DNA of 64,000 nucleotides from Actinernus sp. WN-2022. Taxonomy: Eukaryota > Cnidaria > Anthozoa > Actiniaria > Actinernidae. The notes beneath the pieces were generated by a model. It was given only the letters and a program-made list of their open reading frames with translations. It had not been told where the DNA came from and did no database searches. The DNA is taken from positions 104,767,006 through 104,831,005 of the forward strand of contig JAOWCC010000019.1 of assembly GCA_030867875.1 (NCBI GenBank), read 5' to 3'. A program made the translations under genes and the position numbers. Positions 38,562-51,400 of the stretch are shown in pieces. Position 1 is the first letter of the stretch; each line of letters opens with the position of its first letter.

Positions 38562-39800
38562 AACAAATGTTGATAACGATATGACGGAAAACGTGGTAAA
38601 TAAGAGGACATACCACGATAAACTGTCGTAAAATAGTTTTGTTTTTACAACAATCAAGAAATAGTCAAGCAGAAAAGCTTTGAAAACCATGGAAACGGTG
38701 ATTCTAGCTGATGCGTGCTATCGCGAAAAGTGACACAAGGCGCAGTATGTTTCGTTTATTTCCAATGGCAATAAGCCAATCAGAAGACGAGAAACTGAGC
38801 AGTCGAGAGAGAGAACAAATCTTCGCTGCATATTTTTCGCCATTGTGGCGCTTTATAGGCGGGATTTTATGTTATCCGTAAAATTAGTGTAATCTCCGTT
38901 TATATTTTGATCAGTATGTAAAGTACAACATCTAATAGGTTTGCTAATTACACGGGAAATGGCACTGAACGATTACAAAAACTTATTACTTCGAGCACGT
39001 ACAAAGACGTGACTAAATCAAAATCTACCCAGGGGAGAAACCGGCAATCTTCATTGAAATTACTGACTGAACATATATATGGTTCTATTTGCAATTGTTG
39101 TCATCAAGAGTGTTTTGTCTCTTACCGAAATTTCTAGTAGGCATGCAACTTAATGGCCTGCGGGTATTGTGACGGCCGAATTAACATAATAAAGATTCTC
39201 ACTTTTCAGAGTGAAGTTTTTAGCCGATCATTGAGAGTTTTTGTATTTCCTGATAGCACGATCCATGCTGATATTAAATAGTGAATAGACACAAAATAGA
39301 ACTCCAAGATACATATTTTCGGAGATGCAAGTGCTTCTTTCGACCCCTTTTTGTTAAAGGCGCTGTATCACGGTACAGCGCATGTCACAGTATCCAGACA
39401 TTGAATTGACAGCCGTATTGTGCAACACCCAATGAGAATTAATCAAAATAAATTGCAGAAAACGCCACACTGTATCGGATGCGGTGACAGTCGTGATATA
39501 TGGCGAGATTTATCCAAGATAAACAGCAGTAAAGAATGATATCTATATATATTTCATTAATTGCTTGTATTTTTGCTGTTTTTCGAGTTATAAACAGTCC
39601 GAATTTTACCAAAATGAAGTCGCAAGCTGCCTGCATGTTTATTTAGATTACAACACTCAAAATAACCTTTTATCGATGTTTTGGTTTTCATTTGATCAGT
39701 TACATCATAGGATAGCTGTGAGATTGTAAAGTGCTTGTTCACGAAAAGTTGGGCCTAAACGAAAAGGATGTCCATGAAAACCGCACCATGCCGATGGGAA
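38562..39800. other. Intergenic DNA, no gene supported
   Basis: AT-rich. At 39355-39390 there is a short palindrome AAAGGCGCTGTATCACGGTA / CAGCGCATGTCAC, resembling the termini of the element at 49071-50108. No exons recognised. Confidence 0.4.
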
Positions 39801-39804
39801 ACTC

Positions 39805-41000
39805 ATTAATATAATAACAACAATAATAATACTTTATTATATATATAGCGCACTCTCCAGGGTGCCCAAGTGCGCTTTACAATATTCTGGTTACACAAAT
39901 AAGATTTAAAAATATAATTTATATATTTAAAAGGAAAACAAGATTTTAAAATATACTAATTATGCGAAAGACTAAATAACCCAATAATAGTAATAATGAT
40001 AGAATACCAATATAATAGTTCTACTAATTAATTAATAATAAGCTTGTTTAAAAAGATAAGGTTTCAATTTGCTTTTAAAAATATCTACACTGGCGCTACG
40101 CTTAATTTCTAGTGGCTGCACGTTCCATAGGCTCGGTGCACATAACGCCCTAGACCTCCCCTAGACCCGTAGGATTTCAAGCGAAACATAGGTTACTGGA
40201 GCTTCATAATGTCTGTCGACCTAAGAGCTCGCCGCAGTACATAAAGTACTAGTAGCTCACTAACATAGCACGGGGTCCTACCATTAACTTGCCGGCTTAT
40301 ACATGTACGTATATAGCAAAATTTTAGAAGTAACTCGTTGCTCAACCGGGAGCCGGTGAAACTCAATCAATAGCGGCGTGACATGCTCAGCCTTGCGTGA
40401 TAATGTTACAAGCCTAGCAGCTGAGTTAAGCACGTGTTGCAGCCTCTGAATAAGAGAACTAGGTAAGCCAAAGAGAAGGGCGTTGCAACTATCAATTCGC
40501 GAGGTAACAAATGCATGAACTAGGGTCTTCGTAGAATCATAACTGAGAAATCGTCTTACTTGTGAAATATTTCTAATGTGATAGAATGCATTCTTACAAA
40601 TTTCATTAACATGTTTTTCAAGATTCATGGTTGTATCGAAGACTACACCAATGTTCCGTACATTATCAGTGGGTGTTACTGGGACGTCCCTAACAGCAAC
40701 AGACTCGAGAGAGGGCTGCGCGCGAAACTTTGAGTGCAGTACTAGGAGCTCTGTCTTGTCACTGTTTAACTTTAAGTTATTGTGTAGCATATAACGTTCA
40801 ATGTCATTTACGCATGCTTCGACTCTTAGACGGGACTGTTGCATATCCTCCAACACAGATGACTTAAATGTGAGGTAAATTTGCGTATCGTCAGCATACA
40901 TACGATACGATACACCGTGGCCGCGCATGATCTCACCAAGAGGAGCTGTGTACAATAGATATAGGATCGGCCCAAGGACCGACGATGTGGTACACCGCAT
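39805..41000 (-). mobile_element. CR1/L2-like LINE, 5'-truncated, with the YADD palm
   Basis: The minus-strand frame 41000-40284 (238 codons) contains SVLGPILYLLYTAPLGEIM, the catalytic YADDTQIYLTF, LNSDKTELLVL, NIGVVFDTTMNLEKHV, RIDSCNALLFGLP and LLIEFHRLPVEQRVTSKILL. After a frame break it continues as LWNVQPLEIKRSASVDIFKS. The 3' end has GCGCTATATATATAATAAAG then (ATT)-rich sequence, like the LINE ending at 5525. The 5' three quarters, including the endonuclease, is missing, so it is a dead copy. Confidence 0.85.
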
Positions 41001-41504
41001 GTCCGATCAGTGGACGGCTAGATGATCTTGCCTTTCCGATGCAGACGAACTGCCTTCGATCAGATAGATACAACTCAAACCATTATTGTGTTAACTACAA
41101 GAAAATCGAGAAAGCGGGACCCGGTATATCACTAGCTGAATGCTTATTAATTGTGAATATTTTATGAAAAGCACCAATTTTGAATTTATCTAAAAAAATT
41201 AAAAATCTACTTTGGCCTCGTTCTCGAGTATGTTGTAGGACAACAAGTTTGTGACGTCACGTGCAATTTCTCTCGCCCCGCCCCGATCCGACTCTCTCAG
41301 GATTTTGCACCACAGGAAACCCAATATTCTATGTTGTTGTTCTTTATTCCCACAATACTAATACTTGTAGCACTTTTTCGTCGCAAGCTCAGACGGCAGA
41401 GCACGCGTTTAGTGTTCGTAAGGTTGAAGGTTCTAGTCTCGAAGAGACTACTTTCTTTTTTCTCTCTTTTTTTTTACAGGACAAAGGGAAGCTAAAAGGG
41501 TCTA

Positions 41505-42885
41505 TTAAGGGGACAGACCATTATTTTTCTGACGGGGGGGGGGGGATGGAAAATTTGTCAAGCCAAGCATTTATTTTCTGTGTTGGTGCTGCTGCAAACC
41601 ATTTTTTGGTTAACGTCTTCTTACAAACAATTTATTTTAGAAACTGCCAATATTCTTAAAGAGCAGATCACGAAAAATAATTATATATGACTTTGGTTCT
41701 TGGTTTTCATGGCGTTCTCTAATTATTGACACTTTTTGCATTTTTTTTATATTCCTCGTGAACAAATAAAGTGATATTTATGAAACTGTACCTTCGATAA
41801 CTTCTTTCTATCTGCTAGGGGTTGAGTATAGTTTCTTGACCTAATTGCAATGGTACATTTTTTTATTTCGCAACAAATTCATTGCGGTAATTATTCTAAT
41901 TAGTGACATGTGTCTTCAATAGCTGAGAAAAGAATTAATTTAATTTAGCACGGAGGCTCGTATTGAAACCTTTGTGCGTGCCAGTAAAGCATATCGCGGA
42001 AGTGGGCTATTGTGGACACTTCAAGGCAGACATATTTGTAAACTTTTTGAAAGTCCTTCTTAGCTCCCCACACGAAGGACTTTTCCCACTTGCAGCGCGC
42101 CAAATTTACCGGTTGATTTTTCAACCGGAGGCGTGGCTTTTGACGTACTAAGCTTTTCCCAATCACAAAGCATTAATTCTCCAGGCATTGTATGTTGACG
42201 TATCAAGTCAGTCGACCGTCGATGTGGTACAATTTGATTGTACTCGGAAAGAGTTTGTCAAAAGCGCGAAATGTAAGCTCCGCCCTTGAAACGTGTTTTC
42301 GCGCGAAAACATAATTTCCCGATTCAGTTTCCTGCAAGTGAAACAAGTCGAACTCGCCTCTCGCTTCGATTCTCGCGCTCGATTTTTGACCCAGTAATCG
42401 CTCTCGCTTCGATTCTCGCGCTCGATTTTAGACGTAGTAATCGCTTACCAGTGACTCAGCGAGTTCGACTTGGAGCAAGTCCAACATATTTGATCCTCAA
42501 TAGTTAGGTTAAAAGTATAGGTTAAATTATTCGTATTTTATATCGGCACTGTCGGTTTAATGCCTATGCTCATTACCCACATGCTATAATAGTGAATACT
42601 TCGCTTTGATAAAAAAAAATACATTTAGCTATAATATGCACAATGATACTATGGCTATTGTGGATTTACAGGAAATATCCATACCCACCACTGGTGGCGA
42701 CAGTAATTTCAAGGGGGAGGGGTATAACAAAGCCCCACCCAATGGGATATGGACATATTTCTGTACAGATCCTGCAAAAAAAAATTGTATTTATCATGCT
42801 TGCAAACAATGTATTTAGTGTTTACAGCTCCTGCAAATAATTTATTTCAAAATTTTCCAAAAAAATAATGGTCCGCCCCTAAGCA
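41505..42885. mobile_element. Possible 1.4-kb element with short inverted ends
   Basis: GGGGACAGACCATTATTTTT at about 41510 resembles the reverse complement of AAAAAAATAATGGTCCGCCC at about 42860. No transposase is seen between. The match is about 20 bp with mismatches, so this is tentative. Confidence 0.3.
42355..42450 (+). repeat. Two-copy tandem repeat (about 46-bp period)
   Basis: CTCTCGCTTCGATTCTCGCG plus CTCGATTTT occurs at 42358 and again near 42404, each followed by a GTAATCGCT variant. Flanking GTCGAACTCG / CGAGTTCGAC forms an inverted pair. Confidence 0.7.
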
Positions 42886-43059
42886 CATGGGTTAGTTAAT
42901 CTATAAACATTCCGGCTTTAGAAAATCTGGCGTGTAGTTTTGAAGGCTTTCGTATTTTACTTGAAAACAAGGGGGCGAAAGAAGCACGTAATATATCTCC
43001 AAAAATGTTAATTATGTATCTTGGGATTCTATTTTGTGTTTACTATTCGTCAGTATCAG

Positions 43060-43341
43060 CATAGTTAATAGAGTGGAATGGTTAGGAAACTCAGGGACCT
43101 TCTTTGTTATATGTCTTTGTTAGCTTTTTTCAACCACTACCGTGCACAAAACACAATAGAAATTCCAACATGTTAATCAATCAGCCAATAGAAACGTGTG
43201 AGTTCAGTCGTTCAGGGAACGCTAATGAACTATGATCGTGCACAATCTTTTGTCTTACCCCTTCCAACCTAAATCGCAGCGCCTTTGTTAGCCCTTTTGA
43301 AGTTTGCCGGGTTTCCTAACCATTCCACTCTATTAACTATG
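43060..43341. mobile_element. MITE with 31-bp TIRs and 7-bp target duplication
   Basis: Left terminus CATAGTTAATAGAGTGGAAT, continuing GGTTAGGAAAC; the right terminus is its reverse complement. Both sides carry GTATCAG (43053-43059 and 43342-43348). No coding capacity. A 7-bp duplication is compatible with hAT- or P-like transposases, which usually make 8 bp, so I leave it unclassified. Confidence 0.85.
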
Positions 43342-43857
43342 GTATCAGGAAATACTTGGTCCAAAAAATCTCAATGATCGGCAAAAAACTTCCCGCTGAA
43401 ACGTGCGTAAATTCGGCTGTCACCAGGCCCGCCGGCACCTTAAAGGTAAATGACAATCCCCTTTGTGTGAATAAGTTAATAGTGTACTGTGCATTGACGG
43501 AAATGAGTAGACAATGAGGTGACCTAATGCGCAGTCAGTGGTTTAGCTGAGAGCAGTTTTAGTCGCAAGCACGTTCTATTTGAAAAGTTTGGCAGGTGTC
43601 TCGATCGAAACTCCGAATCCACTTCGCGAATAATTTAAACAAAATGTCGTAAATTTTAAGATGTGGCTGATTCTACTCAAATCTTCACAACCAGCTAGTA
43701 TACAATTTATTGATACAACTGATAATTTCAAAATCGTGACCCGATCACATATACTAATGACGTATTTGTGACGTCATTGTGACCCCATTTTATACTCGAA
43801 ATGTAGTCGATCGATTTTTTTCAAACAACTGGAAACGGTTCAAACTTATAACACACG

Positions 43858-43940
43858 TACACTAACCCTAAAACAATGGGATTCTTTATCAGTGAAGTCC
43901 AATAGGATACGATCTACAGAACAGTGAAGTCTAACCGAAA
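43858..43940 (-). repeat. Dispersed repeat, copy 2 (copy 1 at 16.0 kb)
   Basis: CCTAAAACAATGGGATTCTT to ACAGAACAGTGAAGTCTAAC matches the sequence at 16020-16100 in inverted orientation with few differences. Confidence 0.6.
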
Positions 43941-44691
43941 CCCCGGGCCGATATAAAATTACAAATGCCCCACGTACTACCAGGATCTAAAAATGTGCAA
44001 ATGTCCCACTGTATTAATGGCACCTGAGAACGTCCGCCAAGGGTTTTAATAACATTCGCATTGTGTATGTATGTTGTAAGTTTGTACAGTTTACAATTTT
44101 TTGAAATAAATCGTTCGACAAAATTTCGAGTAATGACTCAAAATGTCAAAAAATGACTTACGTCACAATTACGACGATGGTATATGTGGCTGGGTCAAGC
44201 TTTTGACATTATCAGTGGTATCAATAAACTGTGTACGGTTTAGCAGAATCAGGCAAAAATCTTAAAAGTTATGAATTTTCTTTTAAATTGGAAGCACTTC
44301 GGTACTTCATCAGATAAGGAAAAAGTCAGTGGTACGAATAATTTTGTTTCTGACAGTTGTGAAAAGGCAATACAAGAAGAAAATAGAATTGGTAGAATTA
44401 CATACATTACATGGATGTTTCTGTCTGACACCGAAACGTGAACTTGTGTTTTCAAGAGCTTCCGAAAATGCGGCGACGTTTAGTTTTGGCGCCAGAGTAA
44501 CAGTTTAAGACTGTTCAAAGACAGCAAACAATTAAATGAACAGCTGATAACACTCATAATGACCACCTCGTTATTTAAATAATTTGGAAGATTAATCTGT
44601 AGAGGAAAACTAATGCTAGAACATGAAAGATTATGTTAAATCTAGTGATCGTGTTCAGTTTTTAATGTGGAGAGGTCCTGTTAGGGTTTTA

Positions 44692-44880
44692 GGATTATGG
44701 ATTATTAGGGTTTGCAGAGAAGGGATACGGATTATTGGCAACTATTAATAAAAGGATTACGGATTATTTGGTTTGGATTTTAGGATTAAGTATTATTATC
44801 ACATCGATGACTTATGGATATTTGCGTTTACAAAATAAGGATACGGATTATTTCCAAAATGTACCCAGGATTACGGATTA
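44692..44880 (+). repeat. Cluster of nine GGATTA motifs
   Basis: GGATTA at 44692, 44699, 44729, 44754, 44761, 44783, 44845, 44868 and 44875, several as paired GGATTACGGATTATT. GGATTA is the core site of OTX/bicoid-class homeodomains, but the paired structure also fits a decayed tandem repeat. Confidence 0.6.
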
Positions 44881-45367
44881 TTCAGACTTTAAATAAAAAC
44901 AAATATGCCCTGTGAAATAAATTGTTCGCCTGTTTCTAACTGCCTAAAAAATACTTTTCTGAATTGTAATCGTTAGAAAATATAGTGTAGCATTTAACAA
45001 GGTCGGCCGTCGGGGTCGGGGTTTTGGCATACTGGTATCCATGGTTTTTATTGAGTATACGGTATTTTACATTGAAATTTAGTATATTTAAATTTTGGGA
45101 TTTTGTAGAATAAAGTAAAATGATGGTAAGATTTTGACATGATTTGAATGTCACAATTTAGGGTGTTTGGGTACTTTTTAAAAGGTATTTGGGTAAAACC
45201 CCCCTGGCCGAGTCTGATTTAAGTCCATTATTCAATGGATTAAGGGGTAGATACAATAACATACCTGACAACTGCTTTGCTATTTTATTTCATGAATTAT
45301 AAAACATTTCTCAGTTATTTGCCATCGGTTGCAAATGAAAAGTTTGCAGGAATATTTATTTATGCAA

Positions 45368-45392
45368 ATTCCTCCCCCCCCCCCCCCCCCTC
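45368..45392. repeat. Poly-C tract
   Basis: About 19 C residues followed by TCTCCCCC. No gene context. Confidence 0.8.
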
Positions 45393-46358
45393 TCCCCCTA
45401 CCGCCAATCCCCATCAGGAATATATTGGCCCGTCCCCTCCCATGTATGGTTAGACTCACAACCCTTGTATAGTGACTCAAGTCACGCTACCATTTTTTTG
45501 AGAATCACAATATTATCGCGCAAGCTATATTTTTTAAACTTATTGATTAATATTGCTCACTCGAAATTCGAAGAAAAATATTTAGTAACTCAAGAAATTG
45601 AAACTGATTTTCGAAACGTTCTCCAAAACATGAATCTGCATTTGAGCTGATTTGAATAATTGCAGATGACTTTAATTATGTTATGGTTTTTTTGCAGAAA
45701 GGTTTTTAATCATCCGATTCTTCAAAGGCAAGTAATGAAATAAGGAAACAAATCCTTAAAGAAATTGCGTCACATATTGAACTCACGATGTTTCGCAATC
45801 AGATAGAATTCGTTTTTAGGTGATTGGTATTTCCATCGAGGAATGGTTTTCTCGTGCGTTTTGTGCATCTAGTCTTGATAAAAACTACAACATTTTACAA
45901 AATACAGTCATTTTATGTGGAGGTAAAAACAAAGCTTCCGAGTGATATTCAATTCAGAACACATGGATCGAATACACCTTGCTCAGACATTACTCATTGT
46001 TAAAAAAATAATATATTGCACCAAGAAAGATTCCACCTTCAATAAATCAGTGGCTACCAATGTTTAGATAGATATCAACAATTATTCGATATTTATTCGG
46101 ATTGGATTTCAGTGAATTTTCTTAATTATAATCTCAATAGCTGGGACAACACAACCTCGTTTTAGGCCGCACCAGTTATGAGAGAGCCTGAAACTAAAAC
46201 GTTTATCCGCTTCTTTTATAATTTTTCTGAATATTTCAAGGTGTATTTCATTGCTTACAGATTAATATCGCTTGACTGTACATTCGTTTCAGCATTGCCT
46301 GGGGCTAGTGAAATCATTTATAGGTCTAGAAAGAGAAAGATGAAAATAATTAAAAACG

Positions 46359-46775
46359 TCAGATACCGTACTCTTTCTTTAACCAGTCCATAATGTTACT
46401 ATCCATTCGCTCTTTGAGAGATATTTTTTTCCTTAACTGTTCTTGTACTTTTGTCACAGAGCGACATGAGTTTTCCGCAGTGTCCGCAATTAAGTCTTGC
46501 GGGAAAAAGTCCGGGAGATTTGCCATAGCGTAAACGAGCTCATCATTTGCTGCAAAACTGTTTGGTCTGGTGGAACTCCTTGAAGAACATCTCGTTGAAG
46601 CTCTCGAAGAAAAGTGTTCTTCCTTAAACTGGGAGAATTTGTTCAGAATAGCGAAACTTACAAGCGCTAAGTCACCAGTTGTTCTCGGAGGAACCAAGTT
46701 CTTCCGCCGAACTGCCATATCGGGCGAGTTAGCAGTCTTTATATCTGCACATTGCCTGGCTCCAAGCGGTTCCAT
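46359..46775 (-). CDS. Hypothetical single-exon ORF, 138 aa
   Basis: Open from an ATG at 46775 (context GGAAAATGG) to TAA at 46359. The protein has a charged, Ser/Arg-rich middle (SSRASTRCSSRSSTR) and a Lys/Glu-rich C-terminus likely to be helical (VQEQLRKKISLKERM, DWLKKEYG). No signal peptide, membrane segment or known domain. It has no transposon-protein look, but no gene neighbour either. It could be a taxon-restricted gene, an exon of a larger gene or a chance ORF. Confidence 0.3.
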   Translation of the reverse strand: MEPLGARQCADIKTANSPDMAVRRKNLVPPRTTGDLALVSFAILNKFSQFKEEHFSSRASTRCSSRSSTRPNSFAANDELVYAMANLPDFFPQDLIADTAENSCRSVTKVQEQLRKKISLKERMDSNIMDWLKKEYGI

Positions 46776-47844
46776 TTTCCTTACGTAAAATGATGTACTA
46801 GTTCTTCTGAAGACTCTTTAAACAAATCACTTAGCTTCTTGCTCCTGCAGTGTATTGAAATATATTTGGGACCAGTACAATTCAGTAATGATGTCAGTAG
46901 CTTTATTGCGGTACTCCGCAGTTTGTCGGATAGACCACTAGCTTTAAGTAAATTTTCCTGATCTTTCCATCGGGATTTGATTTTTGTGTGATCATCAGCT
47001 TAGCACAGTTCAGGTTTAGTCCAATCTATAGGTGTGAAATCACTGTCCGTTGTATTTATACAACAGATATAACAGCCAATCGATGGCGGCTAGCAAAATA
47101 AAAGCATTTATTATGCAAATAAGTCACGTCCGAAAGATGACAAACTTTGTTCTTGCGCAGAGGAATTTCTGTATCGCGCACAGTTTTTCGAAGGAGATCA
47201 ACATTAACCTTACCATGCACAACATTCAATGCCTGGTGTTTGGTCCTAAGGTTTTTGTATATTTTTATTCTGCTATGGTTAAAATGTTTTCCGTCACGAT
47301 TCCCTAAAGAAGTGGAAGAATCAATAATTGCATCATCGCACTATGGCCTTACTCATTAAGCTTTGTCTCAGGTCACAAGTTTTACTTGTTCGATACGAAC
47401 TGGTGACAAGGCAAGACACTGAGCAAATTAATTAAATATTTTCATTTCACCGCTGCAAATGTGTCACCAGCTGCCCCAAAAAAGGTTTGCGCCGAAAATC
47501 ATATTCCAGACTATTCATATTGTAGCCCTGGCTCATTAGAAAAACAATTTCACTTTAGAAACTACTAAACGCGATCCCAGCGGGACAGTTTTACAAAGAG
47601 TTTCTATATAAGTGTACGTGCATGTAACTGAATATTTAATTTTCTTCAAAGTGGCTTCCGCAGTGTTTTGAAGAACAGCTCAGTTAAATACAGCTTAACT
47701 AATTAAAATGTTTAGCAATTCCCAGTGAAAGAGAATGAAAGTTTCGTGATTAGAAATATTTCCTTAACCTTTTTCTTGATTATACTGCGCTACGACAGAA
47801 GGAGATGCATCATATGTAGATATGACGAAGAACATATTTTACAA

Positions 47845-48015
47845 AGTTAAATACAATACAATACAATATGTTTTATTGGCACTTTGATACAATTTATGTA
47901 CATCAGTGTAAATCCAATAATTGAAATAGACTTAAAGAAAACAAGAAAAACCGTAACAAGCGAGAAAAAATATATATAAATATATATATCTATACATACA
48001 TACATACATTGAATA
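47845..48015 (-). mobile_element. Possible non-LTR element tail plus AT microsatellite
   Basis: ACAATACAATACAATATGTT at 47851 resembles the inverted tail at 32661. A TATATA/CATA microsatellite lies at about 47970-48010. Confidence 0.35.
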
Positions 48016-49070
48016 GTTAAATTGAATATTTAAATGAGATTTTCATATTTTTCGATTCTAACGGCCCGGTGTTAATGACAAGCATTTTCGTACTACAGTA
48101 AAATTTTCGAACTGCTCCACCCAACCACTCACAATCCCCCTCCCCCCATAAAATACCTAGAGTCCTATACATTTTCACGTACGCGTACCAAACATTTTCG
48201 GCACGGCAACCCTGTTTGTTTTGTGTAAATGGAAATATACCGGGTACGCCTGCCGTTTCTAATTTTAGGTTCGAATGTGCAATGTTTCGAGGAGAAAAAC
48301 AGATCTACTTTGAATCTAAGCCAAAGACTTTAACAGGTTTCGTTTTCTTAATTCACTGTGAGTTTACTAAGTTATAAAATTATTTACTGAAAAATTTAAG
48401 TCCTCGGAAACTTATTTGAAACCAGAGCCTTCGTTCATTCGGCCAGCGGACCACGACGTTTTGGCGAGGTGTGCGCCTTCGGAGTGTTGTCACTCAGGCC
48501 TGGTTGTCACTAATGTATGCCATTACGCGCAAGTAACTCGTCATACATTAAGCCCGCCGCACACGATAGCTATCAGCTTAGCTAACGATCGTCCCCGTTG
48601 GCACAAATTATGACAAATTCACTTTCAAATACTTAGCTTCCAAATTATGGGAAAGCATCCCTTCCGACCTAAAAAACCTATCAGCTAACTCTTTCAATAT
48701 AACACTTATATAAAACTTATCTCTTGAATGATCAAATGTAATGCTGGAATATCACTGAATTCCTGATTTTCTCATTCCTATGGCAGTTGTATATGGTTTC
48801 TTTTTGGCCTCTCTATAAGTTGTTAATCAGGAAGTTCTGGTATAAATGGTAAGCCCCTCCTCTTTTCACGCATGGCGAACTCGAAATTTAAATTAAACAG
48901 CAGCGAAGAACGTAGACGAGTGAATCAGCCTCTCCTGTTAATATGCGACATTTTGTGGGTTTAAATTCAAACAAGCCGTAAAAAGTGAACAAAAGGAGAC
49001 AGTTGTTTATCACTTGAATACTTCAGTCGCGGTATTTTATGACTGCTTACGAACTCTGTAGCCCTTACTC

Positions 49071-50108
49071 TAAAGGCGCTGTGTCACGGAGAGGGATACG
49101 GCTTTATGTTCCAGGCCGGAATAAATTAGTTTCAGTGATTTTCATCCATCCCACACGTGTGGGATGGATGCAACTCAAAGTAAATGTGCAAAAATGATTA
49201 ACAAACTGTGCGTAGATCTAGTCTTCAAGGAAATTATTGCATATCCTTCCAATCAAGCATTAAGGGAAGGGACTTTAAGTAATGGTTCGTATAAGAACTG
49301 GAGCAAGATCTATTGTTCCGCGGCAATGAATGTGATTTCACTAATCCCACATAGAAAATGGTTCAATTTTTTCTAAAGATATCTCTTGACTAGTGGTATT
49401 AATGTTCTCAAATTAAAATGCATGAAATCGCTCGTTGCGCATATGTCTATGATTCCAAAACAAATTCAGCCGTAGAAAGACACTAAAACAAAAGCGGAGA
49501 TATTAATTTCTTATTAACTGAGAGCGAGGTCTTTACGGGAAAATATCAGACCGAGGTCTTGACAGTACGGACCGAGCGATAGCGAGGTCCGTACATAAAA
49601 GACCGAGGTCTGATATTTTCCCGTAAAGACCGAGTGAGCGAGGTTAATAAGTAGTTTATTATATGGCACTAAGTGCCTAGTTATCTCTGTTTTACCCGGC
49701 TCGATTTGAGTTTTCAATTTCCCGAGCTTAGACCAAAATATGCGAATAGTTACATATTGTCCGCTTCAATCATTTTCTTTAAAAAAATATTGTTAAATCA
49801 GAGTTCTTTCCTATTTTTAGGATGTTTATTTCTGTTTAACGAGATATCAAGTTTCAACAATAGAAAAATTAACACCTTTGTGCATTCCTGGCCGTTGAGT
49901 GCTCCTGTTCCTATAGCCTGCTTACAGGCTCTCAGGTTTTTTCGGAAATATTAGTTTTCGGGTTGGGTGGAAATGTTGGGTTACCTGTGGGCCGAGCGAG
50001 GTCCGGACCCGAGCGAACGCGAACATTGCTTAACTGTTTGAAGCCAATTAACAGCCACCAATCGAGCATTGATTCCAGACATGCGCAAAACCATGACACA
50101 GCGCCTTG
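49071..50108. mobile_element. Nested element with AAAGGCGCTGTGTCACGG termini
   Basis: AAAGGCGCTGTGTCACGG at 49071 pairs with CCATGACACAGCGCCTT at about 50091-50108. It contains the dispersed repeat 49269-49911. The 70-codon ORF at 49164-49376 has no recognisable domain. Confidence 0.55.
49269..49911 (+). repeat. Dispersed repeat copy 2, with palindromic insertion
   Basis: Matches 33846-34297. At about 49508-49740 it carries extra palindromic sequence: GAGGTCTTTACGGGAAAATA (49527) with its inverted partner ending at 49634, bounded by TTATTAAC / GTTAATAA. Confidence 0.75.
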
Positions 50109-50263
50109 AGCATTTATCTGTTTGATTTGAATTTCGCGCGATAAGCAATTAGTAGGAAGCACTCAAGAGGAGCATCACAGAGATGTTCACCCGACAAAGG
50201 CTGAGTGACAACTGAAGGTGGCAGTGGCCATGGCCCTTTTATACTGGCATGTAACTTTAATAA

Positions 50264-50588
50264 ACACGAAGTTCCGGTATAAACAGGTCAGCCCTCCACT
50301 TTTCACGCCTTTAAAGCACGAAATGTAAAGTTCAAATCGCTGAGCAGTGAAGAAAGCAAGCGAGCATATCAGCCTCTCCTTTAAAATGCTAGATTTTTAA
50401 GGTTTAAAATTAAACAAGCCATAAAAATGTGATCAGAGGGAAGATAGTTGTCTATTTATGACTGCCAGTGGTATTTTAGGACTGTTTACGAACTCTGTAG
50501 CCATTACCATGAACATTTGACAAAGGCTGATTGACAACTGAAGGGTGACAAACCACTGGGCTCCCCTTTTTAAACCGGAACTTCGTGT
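50264..50588. mobile_element. MITE, family ACACGAAGTTCCGG, copy 2
   Basis: Starts ACACGAAGTTCCGGTATAAA and ends TTTAAACCGGAACTTCGTGT before TTAA. The left flank is ATAA, a decayed TTAA. Interior matches the copies at 48827 and 51533. Confidence 0.75.
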
Positions 50589-51400
50589 TTAATAGTGCTT
50601 TCCTAGTATCTCCCGAATAATTTCCACGTCAAACCTGTTGTTTTCTTCCAAGCTGTAAATATGAACAATGATACGCATGCTAATTACTTTAAATTGTTTA
50701 ATCATATTATCCCGTTGTAATTTGTAACTGACCTCAGCTTATTTTTACTTTCCTACCGTGTTACAGCAGCCAACGTGAAAGCCTTGTGCTACTTTGGCTT
50801 TGGCCCTTATTTTAAAATCTAATGACCTCAATGCATTGTATTTCTCATGCTACTAACGTTATTTAAGTTTTCGAATCAGTGTGAAATAAATCGTCTTTTT
50901 GTTGTTTTTATCAGCCCCGCACTCCCCCGAAATATTCAAACTAACCCCGACTAAAGAAATTATGTAATTGAATCAAACCATTCATAACTATTAAGGACTT
51001 TTACCTAGCTATATTAATGTTTTACCTTTCAGAGTATGTAGCCAGTAGTTACGACTCCAAAGTTTTAGTACTTGTGCCTTCAGTCGAGTAGATTGCCAGC
51101 CCTGGAAAGCCCTAGGATATTTTTACACTCCATTTCACGGTCGAGTATGAAATACTGGCTGGAATACGAGATTCAGGCAACTCTTGTTTCTCCTTTGATG
51201 TTTTTGGTTTCGAAATTTCAGGTTAGAAGCGAAGAACCTCACCCTAACACAACTACAAGAATCCGCAACTGCGAACTCGTGAAATTTGAAATGCAAATTT
51301 GTTTTGAGCTAGAAATCATAGATAAAAACATTATTGTGGTAAAGAACGAAGGAATTATTCCGGATTATTGTTCAGTGAAATAAATTCTGCACGGAGTATA

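Larger units (their letters stand above)
48827..50256. mobile_element. TTAA-type MITE copy split by a 1-kb nested element
   Basis: Left part 48827-49068 (after TTAA at 48823) and right part about 50118-50256 match the uninterrupted copy at 51533-51940 (TATAAATAGGTTAGCCCCTC-like start; TTTCGCGCGACAAGCAAT and GGAGCATCAC near the end). Between them lies the element at 49071-50108. Confidence 0.6.
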
